A stretch of DNA of 64,000 nt from Caenorhabditis remanei (lineage: Eukaryota; Nematoda; Chromadorea; Rhabditida; Rhabditidae): positions 19,344,001 to 19,408,000 of the forward strand of contig NC_071331.1 of assembly GCF_010183535.1 (NCBI RefSeq), given 5' to 3'. Position numbers and translations under genes: made by a program. Below, in pieces: positions 45,116 to 56,600 of this stretch. Every line of letters begins with the position of its first letter. The stretch's first letter is position 1. Under the pieces are notes generated by a model. That model did not search any database and was not told the origin of the DNA. It worked only from the letters and a program-made list of their open reading frames with translations.

Positions 45116-45626
45116 TATACATAATTTACTTTGTGCTGCAATTAGTGATACCGTAACACCCTCTCAAAGTTCGCAATTTTCAACTGAACTGTATATCTTA
45201 CTGCACTGTAAGGAGAACAGTTTATCAAACAATTATCAGTGTTTTCATTGAGAAAATTCTTAAAAATTGTACTGTTTCAATATCAGTTTGAACTCGGAAT
45301 GTTGCTTTTGGAGTGATATACTTCTCTTACCACTTTAATTTTCATCTTTTTCACTGTTTCAGGGAGGTGATGTAAATTTTTTGAAAACTGGTAGAATTTG
45401 TTTAATACCTGGTTACACTATTCTTGGTAGTTGGTTTAGCAGATAATACCCTTTGGCGTTTGATAAGCAGTTTGTTCGAAACAGTAATTATAATCAGAAA
45501 TCTTGATAAAAAGTTTTTCACTGTTTCGTGGAGAATTGATTGGTTTGTCTGAAATTGCTAGCAGTGATATCAATACCTTCTCGTCGGTTTTAAATGTTTC
45601 TCAAGAACTTTGAAAAACACGAAAAA

Positions 45627-45792
45627 GAATTATTTGTTTTCTTGGGAAGGGTAATCTAGTACTATAGTAGGAGTAGACGAGAAACGGTTTAAAGGCGCAG
45701 AGACTTTTACGCGAAAAAGGTCCCGTCGCGACAGCCAGCCACGCTGTGCGCGGGCCGGTCATCTTTTCCTCATTCTACGTGTTCGTTAACGT
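45627..45792 (+). repeat. split direct repeat A1
   Basis: 166 bp, GAATTATTTGTTTTCTTGGG ... TGTTCGTTAACGT, matching A2 at 48624-48789. It is the 5' end of the element and probably carries its promoter. Confidence 0.93.
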
Positions 45793-45887
45793 TGGTAGCG
45801 ATTTCTACGTATTTTTTGCGTAAAGTTTTCGTAACAATTGTTATATTGGACTCTATTCGTAACATTTATTGTCGACAAGAAAGTAAG

Positions 45888-46547
45888 ATGACCGACGAAG
45901 GACAAGTACCCGCCACTGGGTCATTTTCAATGGAGCTAATGAGGCAGTTCAAGGACGAATTTCTGGAGATGATCGCTCCGGAGCTGCTCGCAATGAGAAA
46001 AGGAGACGAGAAGGTTCCGGAATTGTCGCAAAAAGGCCTTCAGAAACAAGCGGAAATAAATGTCCAAGTCATCAATATACTGAATAACGGTGCGGCGGAC
46101 CTTGGGAAAGCTGCAGAGGAGGTCGTCGGTCTGCTGAAAAGAAGAAACCAAGAGCTGATGTTGCTGGATAAAGACCCCTCGGCTCTGAAGAATGTGGAGA
46201 AACTGCGAGCGATAGCGGCGGTCACGAGTGGAGAGGGAAGCAGTGCAGGGGACGCGCAGTTGATGGCACTGGCTCAGTTGATGGGTCAAGGAGACACCAG
46301 GAGTCAGAGAGGATCGGCGAGGAGACAGTGGTTTCCAGCAGCGGGCTTCGGAGGAAGGCAATTCGGAGTCCGCAATTTCTCAGCCTATTCGCAAAGAGGA
46401 GGTCATGGAGGTGAAAGAGCGTTCGGGACGAAAAGACAGTTCGGTGGAAGCTCGACTTCTGAAGACGTTCCAAAACGTTCTCAAATCCAATGCTTCAGTT
46501 GCGGACAAATTGGGCACTACAGTACCCAATGCGGTCGTGGCAGGTAA
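45888..46547 (+). CDS. PAT-like Gag, 219 aa
   Basis: The frame opens upstream at 45792, but the first ATG with sensible context is 45888 (MTDEGQVPATGSF). The N-terminal two-thirds is helical. A Gly/Arg-rich segment follows, then a CX2CX4HX4C zinc knuckle (CFSCGQIGHYSTQC) near the C-terminus. It is the nucleocapsid-type structural protein for packaging element RNA. It overlaps the pol frame (+1 relative). A GGCAGGTAAGG sequence at its end is also a good splice donor, so pol could be reached by frameshift, reinitiation or splicing. Confidence 0.88.
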   Translation: MTDEGQVPATGSFSMELMRQFKDEFLEMIAPELLAMRKGDEKVPELSQKGLQKQAEINVQVINILNNGAADLGKAAEEVVGLLKRRNQELMLLDKDPSALKNVEKLRAIAAVTSGEGSSAGDAQLMALAQLMGQGDTRSQRGSARRQWFPAAGFGGRQFGVRNFSAYSQRGGHGGERAFGTKRQFGGSSTSEDVPKRSQIQCFSCGQIGHYSTQCGRGR

Positions 46548-48480
46548 GGTATACCCCAACAGGCTCTCGGAGCATATACAGTTTTGGTGTGAGTTAACGA
46601 GAGAACATTGGATTTTAGAGGTAATAAAGAACGGTTACGAAATTCCATTAGATAAACATTTTCCTCTTCCCGCACCAGAGGGAATGAGGAAGATGGCTAA
46701 GAATAATATAAATTTTGTAATTACAGAAATCAATAAACTACGCGAGACAGGTGTCGTGTCGTTGGCGGAGAGCCCGGTGGTCGTTAGCCCGCTGCAAGTG
46801 GCGAGAAATGGTGAGAAATTGAGACTAATCTTGGATCTGTCCAAACTAAATAAAGGGTTATCGCCTGCCAGGTTCAGGCAAGAGGACTGGAAAACGGTCT
46901 GGCCGTTTTTGAGTGAAGCATGTTATGCAGCTACTTTTGATTTTCGTAGTGGGTATCACCATGTTAAGATTTCCGAAGCGTCTTCGGATTTGCTCGCATT
47001 TTCGCTTTCGGATCCTCCATCCTCTCCGTTTCTGAAATTCAACGCGCTCCCATTTGGTCTCTCTACAGCTCCCTGGTTATTCACAAAAATTTTTAGACCC
47101 CTAGTCGGAAGGTGGAGAGCAGCGGGAATAAATATATTTCTTTATCTGGATGATGGCTTGATTTTAGCCAAAACCAGAGAGGAAGCGGAGCGGGCGGTGA
47201 GAATGGTGAGAGAGGATTTGAAGGCGGCGGGAGTGTGTGTAGCAGAAGATAAGTCCAACTGGGAACCAAGCGCACAGTTTACTTGGCTGGGCATAAGAGG
47301 AGACTTGGCAGAAAGAACGGTCAGATTGACTGAGAAAAGAGAGAATTCTCTCCGAGATCAGATCTCGTTGTTAAAAAGGAGCCGGGCTCCGTCGGTCCTG
47401 GACCGACAGAAAATGTGCGGTTATTTGTCATCATTGACGATCGTTGCAGGGCACGAAGCGATTGGTCGTCAGCGACAGATGGCTTCGGTGGTGGCAGAGG
47501 AGACGGACGGGCTCGAAAGAGCTGGATCGATAAGACGACAATTGAGTGAAGGTGAGATATCTGAATTGGATTTCTGGAAAGAAAAGCTAGAGAGCGGCGG
47601 CATGATAAGAGACATGGAAGAAGAGTTTGAACCACAGTGGTTTTTATTCACCGACGCATCTGCAGAGGGACTCGGCGCAGTGTTGAAGAACGGGAGTGGA
47701 CAAACAGTGATGAGAATGTCCGAACTAGGAGGAACAGGTTTCCAGAATGAGTCGAGCGCACTGAGAGAGTTGAGGGCCGTGCTAATGGCAGTAGAGAGAA
47801 TGGTGTCGTGGAAAAGAGGAGCAGTTTTGATCCATACAGACAGCCAAGCAGCAGTCATCATTTTGAGAAAAGGCTCAATGAGAAGGACGCTACAGAATGT
47901 AGCTGAGAGAGTATGGGAGAGTTTGCGCAGTATTGGCCAGGCGAAATTTATCTGGATTCCCAGAGAACATAATAAGGAAGCGGATGAGGCTAGCAGAGAC
48001 TTCGATTATGACGACTGGGCAGTGCAAAATTGGGCGTTTGAGTGGGCGCAAACAAGATGGGGTGAAGTCAAATGTGACTGGTTCGCAGACGAACAGAACA
48101 CGAAAACAGAGCTATTCTTTTCCAGGCTGCCAGAACCAAGGACTCTTGGCGCAGACGTCTTCGAGCATGTTGACAAAGCTGGATCTATCGGATTGGCTTG
48201 GTGGGTACCTCCTCCTGTTCTTATTCCACGCCTAATGCGGGTGGCGCGGCAGAAGAAACTGAGAGGAATTTTAGCAGCGCCCTTGTGGAAAACACATCCC
48301 TCATATCAAGCGTTAGTAAACGAGCGGGGAGTGTTCATCCCGGAGATTAGAGATAGTAGAATATTCAAGGTTAATACTAAAATTATTTCGCCAGGTAGAG
48401 GCTCCCAGGGAGGAGAAAGAATGGCTTCAGAGTTTTGCAGATCCCCATTCATGCTCGCATTTATCGATTTTTCTTTTTAG
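46405..48480 (+). CDS. PAT-like Pol: reverse transcriptase and RNase H
   Basis: The open frame 46405-48480 overlaps the gag end. Codons before about 46548 are probably not used as an independent start. RT motifs run in order: LRLILDLSKLNK, AATFDFRSGYHHVKI, LPFGLSTAPWLFTKI and the catalytic FLYLDDGLI. RNase H follows: FLFTDASAEGLGAVL, ESSALRELRAV, LIHTDSQAAVII and the HNKEADEASR end. The tail (CDWFADEQNTKTELFFSRLP...DVF...WWVPPPVLIPRL) is the conserved post-RNase H region of DIRS/PAT elements. No aspartic protease or DDE integrase is seen, consistent with this class. No frame damage is visible. Confidence 0.92.
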   Translation: MEVKERSGRKDSSVEARLLKTFQNVLKSNASVADKLGTTVPNAVVAGKVYPNRLSEHIQFWCELTREHWILEVIKNGYEIPLDKHFPLPAPEGMRKMAKNNINFVITEINKLRETGVVSLAESPVVVSPLQVARNGEKLRLILDLSKLNKGLSPARFRQEDWKTVWPFLSEACYAATFDFRSGYHHVKISEASSDLLAFSLSDPPSSPFLKFNALPFGLSTAPWLFTKIFRPLVGRWRAAGINIFLYLDDGLILAKTREEAERAVRMVREDLKAAGVCVAEDKSNWEPSAQFTWLGIRGDLAERTVRLTEKRENSLRDQISLLKRSRAPSVLDRQKMCGYLSSLTIVAGHEAIGRQRQMASVVAEETDGLERAGSIRRQLSEGEISELDFWKEKLESGGMIRDMEEEFEPQWFLFTDASAEGLGAVLKNGSGQTVMRMSELGGTGFQNESSALRELRAVLMAVERMVSWKRGAVLIHTDSQAAVIILRKGSMRRTLQNVAERVWESLRSIGQAKFIWIPREHNKEADEASRDFDYDDWAVQNWAFEWAQTRWGEVKCDWFADEQNTKTELFFSRLPEPRTLGADVFEHVDKAGSIGLAWWVPPPVLIPRLMRVARQKKLRGILAAPLWKTHPSYQALVNERGVFIPEIRDSRIFKVNTKIISPGRGSQGGERMASEFCRSPFMLAFIDFSF

Positions 48481-48501
48481 CCCAATGGCTTTGCGTGTTC
48501 T

Positions 48502-48789
48502 ACCAATTTCTGGAACACAAAACCCAATAAATTCTGTAATATCGAATATTGTTAATAATCAACTTTCCTCTTTTTAGCCTAGGACCAAAGAAAACTAATT
48601 CTCTCGACCCGAATGGGGAGGGAGAATTATTTGTTTTCTTGGGAAGGGTAATCTAGTACTATAGTAGGAGTAGACGAGAAACGGTTTAAAGGCGCAGAGA
48701 CTTTTACGCGAAAAAGGTCCCGTCGCGACAGCCACCCACGCTGTGCGCGGGCCGGTCATCTTTTCCTCATTCTACGTGTTCGTTAACGT
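48502..48789 (+). repeat. internal B1A2 repeat junction
   Basis: B1 (48502-48626) matches the element's right end (50101-50225). A2 (48624-48789) matches its left end. They overlap on GAA. Such internal junctions template the ends lost in linear reverse transcripts in this element class. Confidence 0.92.
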
Positions 48790-48920
48790 CCCTCCCACCC
48801 GGACCCAACGAACACGAACAAGAGAGAGAGAGAGAGAAAAAAGGGGCAGGACAGTTCAAGAAGGCTGAAAAGGAATAATAAGTTTTTGCAGAAGGAGAGA
48901 AGTTGGCGTTCGTCAAAAAC

Positions 48921-49871
48921 ATGGTCAACTCGCTCGGACCAGGAAACCTTGTGAAGGCAATCGAATTTTTGGCTAGGGCGGCTCTGGAAGGAAAAGCACC
49001 GTCGACAGCTCGGGACTACTTGAAAGAGAATGCCGCTAGAAGGAAGTGGATACAAAATAACGGTCTTCCACTCAACGAGACATCCACTCTGATATACTTG
49101 GCATCCAGGTCGGAGTTGGTGGGCGGGGGTTCGCTGGCGAAAATCGTGGCAGCATTCAAGATGTCTAACACAGAAATGTCAAAAGTTGGACGTCAGCTGG
49201 CAGCAGATGTGATTCGAGCCACACGGAGGAAAGAGGTGCAGACGAGGCAACAACCAAAAGCAGTGTCGTGGAGTGAGCTGCAAGTTGTCGCTGGAACGAA
49301 GAACAACGATGAGAAAGGTGAAAGAGACACATTGATTCTGTTACTGTCTCATCAAGCGCTACTGAGAGCTGAGGAAGCCGCGAAACTGAAATGGTCGGAC
49401 CTAACTCAAACTAATGGAATCTTGGAAATCCGAGTGAGAAAAGCAAAGAACGATCAACAGGCACTCGGTCGAAGCACGTTCATTCCTTGTCCGGATGGTT
49501 CGGATTTGGACTGTCGCCTCAAGCGATGGAAAGTTTGCGAATCTTTACGATCGAAAAAGAGTGAGTATTTGTTTTCAAATTTGAATAACGGATCTGGGCT
49601 CTCGGCCAGTGCGATAAGCTCCATAGTTAAAAAGAAGCTGATGGAGTTCGGGATAGACGGGACTCACCACTCATTGAGACGAGGAGCCGCCAACGACTTG
49701 CAACGACAAGGATTTTCGAAGGAGGAGATCAAGGCGCGTGGGAGATGGCGATCTGATGCTGGCCTCGAAAGGTACTTGGTGGATACGCCCGAAGCGCAAG
49801 GAATATCGGCGGGAGCGGAGGAGAAGGAGGATGGACCACCGGTGCTAGTACGTCAGCCAGAAGAAGGATGA
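48921..49871 (+). CDS. PAT-like tyrosine recombinase
   Basis: First ATG at 48921. The frame is open further upstream and a TTTTTGCAG acceptor ends at 48891, so the mRNA may be spliced. Catalytic residues of the phage-integrase superfamily are visible: R in HQALLRAEEAAKLKWSDL, the H-x-x-R box in THHSLRRGAAND, W/R in ARGRWRSDAG, and the nucleophile Y in LERYL. The N-terminal SAM-like core-binding region spans about residues 1-105. It integrates circular cDNA by site-specific-type strand exchange. The frame is intact. Confidence 0.92.
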   Translation: MVNSLGPGNLVKAIEFLARAALEGKAPSTARDYLKENAARRKWIQNNGLPLNETSTLIYLASRSELVGGGSLAKIVAAFKMSNTEMSKVGRQLAADVIRATRRKEVQTRQQPKAVSWSELQVVAGTKNNDEKGERDTLILLLSHQALLRAEEAAKLKWSDLTQTNGILEIRVRKAKNDQQALGRSTFIPCPDGSDLDCRLKRWKVCESLRSKKSEYLFSNLNNGSGLSASAISSIVKKKLMEFGIDGTHHSLRRGAANDLQRQGFSKEEIKARGRWRSDAGLERYLVDTPEAQGISAGAEEKEDGPPVLVRQPEEG

Positions 49872-50100
49872 GATCAGTCCATGTTGTCAAATTACCTAAT
49901 TACCTTTCCCGTTAATCTACGTTATTTGTTTCTGTTTTATTAATTACCGTTCCCGTTCTATTTTAGTTGTTTCCGTTTTACTAACCCTGTTCACCCAGTT
50001 ACACCGGTCATCATGTAAATTCATTATCGATTATCGACTATCGATTAATCATAGATTATTCTGTATCATTTATAGCTACCAATTTCTGGAACACAAAACA

Positions 50101-50225
50101 ACCAATTTCTGGAACACAAAACCCAATAAATTCTGTAATATCGAATATTGTTAATAATCAACTTTCCTCTTTTTAGCCTAGGACCAAAGAAAACTAATTC
50201 TCTCGACCCGAATGGGGAGGGAGAA
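50101..50225 (+). repeat. split direct repeat B2 (element 3' end)
   Basis: Matches B1. Just upstream, 50075-50100 contains an extra partial copy of its first ~25 bp, a local tandem duplication. Confidence 0.92.
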
Positions 50226-50629
50226 CTAATAATAATTTTTCAGATAGATTTCAGACTCTTAACATTTTTCCAGTTTTATCAATTTAAAAGTTCTTAAAGA
50301 AATTTCTGTTTCACTAAAATTAAATTTTTAAAGAATTTTAAACTAAAGTTATTATTGCGCTTACTTTATAATTCTGCAGTTTTTTTCTTTTTTTTAACTT
50401 TCAATCAAAATTTTCATAAAATAATAACTATTTATTCACTCTTTGTTTCTCATTTCCATACAATAATTTTCTTTTGATTTGTCGATTAAAATACATTTTC
50501 AGTAAAAGGCTAAAAATGACTAGCAGATATATACTCAGATACCAGTAAAAATGGGGGAAAACGGGGGGACAAAACACTGGTAAAGTAAATTACATCAATA
50601 AATACACAATCTCTACAACACAGAAATCA
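50226..50629. other. spacer, 3' flank of exc-5
   Basis: AT-rich. For the minus-strand exc-5 transcript, TTTATTGATG complementary to 50593-50602 and neighbouring A/T-rich sequence probably hold the polyadenylation signal. No gene is seen. Confidence 0.45.
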
Positions 50630-53600
50630 TCAGGAAGACGGGCAGAAAGTGGGATCTAATTCGAGTTTATCAGCAAAAGCAGCCGACCATTTCTTGGCAC
50701 TTGTATTGTTGTCGACTCGAAATGAGATGATGTCATCTTTTGTGTCGTTTGTACGGATTTGATTTCGGTGGATTAATTCAAAGAGCCATCCATTTGAGTC
50801 TTCTAACTGAATTTCTCGATAGAAATATCCATAAATTAGTACTTCGAAAACTGATTTCGAATCGAGTTCCGCTTTATAGAATACTAATTTTAAGTCGTCC
50901 CGACGGAGCAGTGCATGACGGATCACCTCAGATTTTCGATTTCTGAAAAAAAGGAGGATTCGGTTACTGTAGTTCTAAATCTTGACTGGGTTACTGTAGT
51001 TCTAAATCTTGACTGGGTTACTGTAGTTCTTAATCTTGACTGGGTTACTGTAGTTCTAAATCTTGACTGGGTTACTGTAGTTCTAAATCTTGACTGGGTT
51101 ACTGTAGTTCTAAATCTTGACTGGGTTACTGTAGTTCTTAATCTTGACTGGGTTACTGTAGTTCTAAATCTTGACTGGGTTACTGTAGTTCTAAATCTTG
51201 ACTGGGTTACTGTAGTTCTTAATCTTGACTGGGTTACTGTAGTTCTAAATCCGGACTGGGTTACTGTAGTTCTAAATCTTGACTGGGTTACTGTAGTTCT
51301 AAATCTTGACTGGGTTACTGTAGTTCTAAATCTTGACTGGGTTACTGTAGTTCTAAATCTTGACTGGGTTACTGTAGTTCTAAATCTTGACTGGGTTACT
51401 GTAGTTCTAAATCTTGACTGGGTTACTGTAGTTCTAAATCTTGACTGGGTTACTGTAGTTCTTAATCTTGACTGGGTTACTGTAGTTCTAAATCTTGACT
51501 GGGTTACTGTAGTTCTAAATCTTGACTGGGTTACTGTAGTTCTTAATCTTGACTGGGTTACTGTAGTTCTAAATCTTGACTGGGTTACTGTAGTTCTAAA
51601 TCTTGACTGGGTTACTGTAGTTCTTAATCTTGACTGGGTTACTGTAGTTCTAAATCCGGACTGGGTTACTGTAGTTCTAAATCTTGACTGGGTTACTGTA
51701 GTTCTAAATCTTGACTGGGTTACTGTAGTTCTTAATCTTGACTGGGTTACTGTAGTTCTAAATCCGGACTGGGTTACTGTAGTTCTAAATCTTGACTGGG
51801 TTACTGTAGTTCTAAATCCGGACTGGGTTACTGTAGTTCTAAATCTTGACTGGGTTACTGTAGTTCTAAATCTTGACTGGGTTACTGTATTTCTAAATCT
51901 TGGCTGGGTTACTGTAGTTCTAAATCTGTCTCACCTCAAATAAACCCTTCCAAACACAATACTTCCCGCCCTCTTCTCCTCAACATTTCGATGTTTAAAT
52001 CCAAAATTGACGGGCGGTTTGAATAGTTTTCTCGGATCGACAGTATCCTGTTCATTCCGTTTTCCAATCTTCACCATATGGGTTCCATCGCTTTGGATCA
52101 CAATGTTTTTCGTGGGGAATAGTGTACCCGCTTTGTCTGAAAAAACAAGAATCTTCAAAAAATCTGAAAATCAAAAACTCACAAATCTCAAATTGTCGAT
52201 CATAACACTCGGAGCATACATTCTGCTTTAGAAACTCGTATTTTGCCAATGGTGCTTGTCCTTTACAGTATTTGCATATTAGCTGAAAACACACGATAAT
52301 TAGTTATAATTAGTCTCTGTGGGTGGAATTTCCATTTAGGTGAATTTTTAGGTTAAAAATTCAATTTTTCGTTCTAAAAACAAAACGCGCCAAAGGTACG
52401 CCAGACGCCAGAATTCTTATTTTTGAACAAAATCTGTAGAATATTATCCTTTATACATTTTTTTCGCCGTTTCAAAAGTTACATATTTTATGATGGGAGC
52501 TTTGAAAATGGTTTGAATTCTACCTGGAACTTCGGAGTTTTCTACAAAAATTTTTTATTTTTTATTTAAAAAAAGAAGGTTTTTATAGATAAGTTCGATG
52601 ATTTTTGGGTTTAAAAGTTTATTTTACAGAAATCCCAGAAAAAAACGCGCCAAGGGTACGCCAGATTTCTCTCCTATAGAATTTGAAATGCAGTTAAAAT
52701 ACTCAAAACTAGCTGGAAAAAACTTGTTAAATCGATTTTTAAAGAAAATTTCAGATTTTTGACTCAAAAACGAATCAATTTTCATCATCTCACTGTTTTT
52801 TACTCAAAATCTGACAGATATGGTTTTCGTGAAACAGAAAATATTTAAAAATATATTTCTGTTTCAAACAATTTCAAAATTTTCAAGTTCCAGATTTCAA
52901 GTGCTACTTGTCATACCCATCCACAATCCCTGCAATGATGTCTCCTATTGATAATACTGAATTCTGTGGAGCATCCCTCCATCAAACATTCATTCGATAT
53001 ATTATCAGGAAGCCAGACGGGTTTAATCACATCAGCCACCGCCTGTTTCTTTGATCCGTTCCTCTGTGGTCCCCCCACATCAAATATCCCTCCATCGTAG
53101 TCTCCGATATCCAGTGGAGTCACTGGAACAGATGACAATTCGTCTTGTGATCCAGATGTACTTCTTGAATTTCCACAGATTCCATTCGGTCTCATCACGT
53201 CTTCTTCTTCATTGTCGTCGTGAGGGGATTCTGTGATATTGTTCTTCTCGGCGAGCATTAGGAGCTTCTTCATTTTTAGCTGGAATTTTCTATTTTGAAC
53301 TTGTTAAGAATGTGTGTAGTCCTCTCGGACAAGATTTCAGAAAACACTCAAAACTTTTTGAACTTTCCTTTAGTCTTTCTGTGTGTTTTTGGATTCTGGA
53401 CATCCGGGCACACAGACAGACATATAGAAGTGGGAAGCACAATATAATTGCAAAAATTGTCTGTTTCAAAGTTTCAGTGAACAGAGAGCTGAACTGGAAA
53501 GTATACTAAAGCTACCCTGATGATTCCATTTCTGAATCTAGAATCAGTTAAATTCCGCTGGAGACCGAGATACGGCTTCTCAAAGTCCACTTTTCTCTCT

Positions 53601-56600
53601 TTGTGGAGAAAGTCACTCGAGAACTTCGCCGTATCTCGGTCTTTATCAAAGTTTAGCTGATTCTGACTGCAAAAATGGAACCCCCAGGGTAGAATTAGTA
53701 CTCTCTCCAGCTTTCATAAGGAGTTAGTTGTGTGATGCCACTAGCTGAACAAAAGTTGTAAATTATACCGTTTCAAACGTTTTTAATAAGACAATTCATA
53801 GTTCAGACTTTAATATATCCGTTGTTCAAGATGTAAATTTTCGTTTTGAGAAACATAGTCTAGAGCCGGGACAAATGAGCCCTAATTGTAAAGGACACGG
53901 CTTTCGAACTATCTCGAATTTCAGTAATAGGCACTGTAAGCCCCGGTGATCTCCTAATTCTGCTATAGAAACCGACCGAGTACTGAACGGATTTTCAGAT
54001 GAAACTGAATGGTTTTTTTTCATAATTCAAAGGGACCTATGTATGGTAAAAACCGTACTTGCAGCGGGGCGGACCGGGCCGTGACGAGAATTTCCACGGC
54101 CCGACCCGGCTGAAAAAATTTGAACTGAAATTTGAATTTTTTCCCAAAAATGTGGAATTTTTTGCTATACTTCAGAATACAATCAAAAGCTAGTTATGCA
54201 TCAAAAAATTGAAATTTTTAATGTGAAATTTCAAAAAATTCGGTAAAAAATAGGTATCTTTTTTTGATTGCAAGTATGGTAAAATCGAAAAAAAAAATTT
54301 TTATTGCTGTTTCTGAAACAGTAAATTTGTTCAACGTGATTGTGATAAACGATTTTGGCATAAAATCTATAATTTTTTAACAATTGCGCTCTATCGAAAC
54401 CTCTTGACAAATGCTTATTTTTTTCTATTTTATACACCGTGATTTATTAATGTGTGAACGGATTTTCTGATGTAAAAGCGAAAAAAACTTTCTTTTAAAT
54501 TTCTGTTTCTGAAAGAGTAAACAGTTCTGTCTCTTTTTCGTCATATTCCTTTTTTTTGAACACTATTACAAATGTTAAAAAAGTTTTCTATGAGACAGAA
54601 AATCTTTCGTTTCTAACAACTGCGCTCTACCGAAATCCTCTTGTTTTTTTTCTCCCGCTTTTTTTGTGGTATTTCGGTAGAGCGCAGTTGCAAAAAACCG
54701 TAATTGTGATCATTGTTTCAAACTTCTTAACCAAATAAAAACTATTAAAACTACCTGCTTAAAATCCATAACGTATCATTATTGAAATTAAATTTTTTTC
54801 TAAATTTTACTGTTTCAAGTGAAACAGTAAAGGAAGATTTCTAGTACTCGGGTGATATAGAATCTGTACGAAACTGAAATTTCTCTATTCTCTCCGAAAC
54901 CTCTTACCTTATTCTCATCATGTTTCTGTACAGCTGTCGACTGTCTTCTCTTATAAGACTTTCTATCGAATTGCGCCTTCGCCAAATCATCCGCCCATTG
55001 ATTTCTCTCTTTTTCTGTCGGAAATATGATAACTGCACTCTTGACTTTACTCCTAACCATCAAACATTTCACATATTCGTCCTCTTCCATTCTCTCGAAT
55101 CTCATATATTCCAATGGGATACGGTAGGATCGATTCATTTCGAATTGACCGCCCGACGAGAGAGTACGAGACGAAGAGACACGACAGATCCAGAGACAAT
55201 CAGTGAAAAGGACCAAGTAACGGGGTTGTTCCTCTTTTCGTGTCTGTTTCATGACGTCTCCTTGACGGATTAGTACACGGCCTGGTTCCAGAACGTTGAA
55301 TTGACACTGAAATGAACAGATTCGGCGTTCATTGGTGGTTGTGATCGTAAAAAGATCAAATTAATGTTTTGAAACAGGAATTTTTTAAATAGATTTTTGG
55401 GAAAATATATACTTTTTTTGTCATTTTCTTCATTTATTTTTTATTTTTTCGTCAGTAATACGTGTCGGAACTGATTTAAAACATATTTTTAATTGAAAAA
55501 TGCTTTAAAAATGAGGAAAATGACTGAAATACTAAAAAAAAAGGGAAGTAACGCAATTTTCAAATATTAGCTCGGCATAGATCATACAACTGCGCTCTAC
55601 CGAAATCCGCTTGAAAAAATGTCTCTTTTTCTCTGTGTCTCTCAATTTCACACACAATTTTCTACGGTTTCGGTAGAGCGCGGTTGTACGGTTGTACGAA
55701 GTGTGCCGTGCTAAAATCCTAAAGCAACTCGTAATAAAAAGGTGAATGTAATAAAAATTTTAAAAATTTCTTAAATTTTTCTAAATTTCACGAAACAGCA
55801 AATTTTCAGTGATCGCTACTACGCTGTCATGCTTACACCTCGCTGCCACTATAAAAGAGGTATGTTTTAAGAAAATCCATTTAATGAACGAATTAATAGA
55901 GACTACTGATAAAAAATTATATTTGAATGATTAGAAACAGTAAAAATTTGTTCAATTACATGTTTCGAGTTAATCATACATTTAAAAAAATCATACTTGT
56001 CACGGGCCGGGCCGGACCGGGCCGAAATCAGGAAAAATCTCGGCCCGGCCCGGCCCGCTCGGCCCGTTTTGAAACATTTTTTCAAAACATTTTGAGTTTT
56101 TGAACTTTTTTTAGAAATTTTTTGAAAAAAAGTATAGTTTTCGAATAAACATTTAAAATTGAATCAAAATGTGAATATGTATGATAATTCAAGCATTTTT
56201 ACTGTTTTTGTTTGAAAAATTTCAAAAAAATATTGGTAAAAATGGGTACCCATTTTTGAATCCGGGCCGACGGGCCGAGCCGGGCCGGCCCGATTTTTGA
56301 CAAGTATGAAAAAATGATATTTTAACAGCTGAAAATTAGGTATAGAGAACTAGAGATAAAAATGGTTATTGAATTTTCGAAACGGTCAAGGGCGACTCCA
56401 ATATACTTTTTTCTTTTAATTTTGGAAATAATTGAGGATATTTTTCCAATTTGAATTAGTTTTATAAATTCAACAACGCTTTCCTCATCACTTTGAAACC
56501 GTAGTTTTATTTCGAAATTTGAGTTTTTTGTCTCAAATTTCTATTCCATTTCTCACCTGAAACCGATAATACAACTTTGTCAAATCATCAGTCGTCGGCA

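Larger units (their letters stand above)
43084..45214. mobile_element. outer palindromic element split by insertions
   Basis: The left arm 43084-43195 and right arm 45118-45214 are complementary. Shared blocks include GGTGTTACGGTATCACTAAT, GCAGCACAAAGTAA and a GTGCAGT...GATATACA end. The ~2 kb between them consists of a second palindrome and a TTATCGG-type element, so this is a nested insertion. Confidence 0.75.
45627..50225 (+). mobile_element. PAT-like tyrosine-recombinase retrotransposon, apparently full length
   Basis: Split direct repeats define it: A1 45627-45792, B1 48502-48626, A2 48624-48789 and B2 50101-50225. A and B overlap by the trinucleotide GAA at the internal B1A2 junction. 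GAA also starts A1 and ends B2, as expected if integration occurs by recombination of a circular B-A junction. There is no target duplication and no DDE integrase. The order is gag, RT/RNase H, internal repeat, recombinase, as in PAT of Panagrellus and its Caenorhabditis relatives. A1 and A2 differ at a single base by eye, so the insertion is young. Confidence 0.93.

Noticed and set aside
46405..46547. Separate start of Pol at 46405
   Set aside because: This part overlaps the conserved Gag zinc knuckle in another frame and shows no RT homology. It is probably an unused extension of the frame.
46040..47861. Several minus-strand frames of 60-141 codons inside the PAT element
   Set aside because: They are antisense shadows of the GC-richer gag and pol frames, with Ser/Pro/Leu-rich composition.
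50915..51943. 342-codon + strand frame with a nine-residue repeat
   Set aside because: It is the 27-bp minisatellite translated. The period is a multiple of three and there are no stops. It lies inside a minus-strand exc-5 intron.
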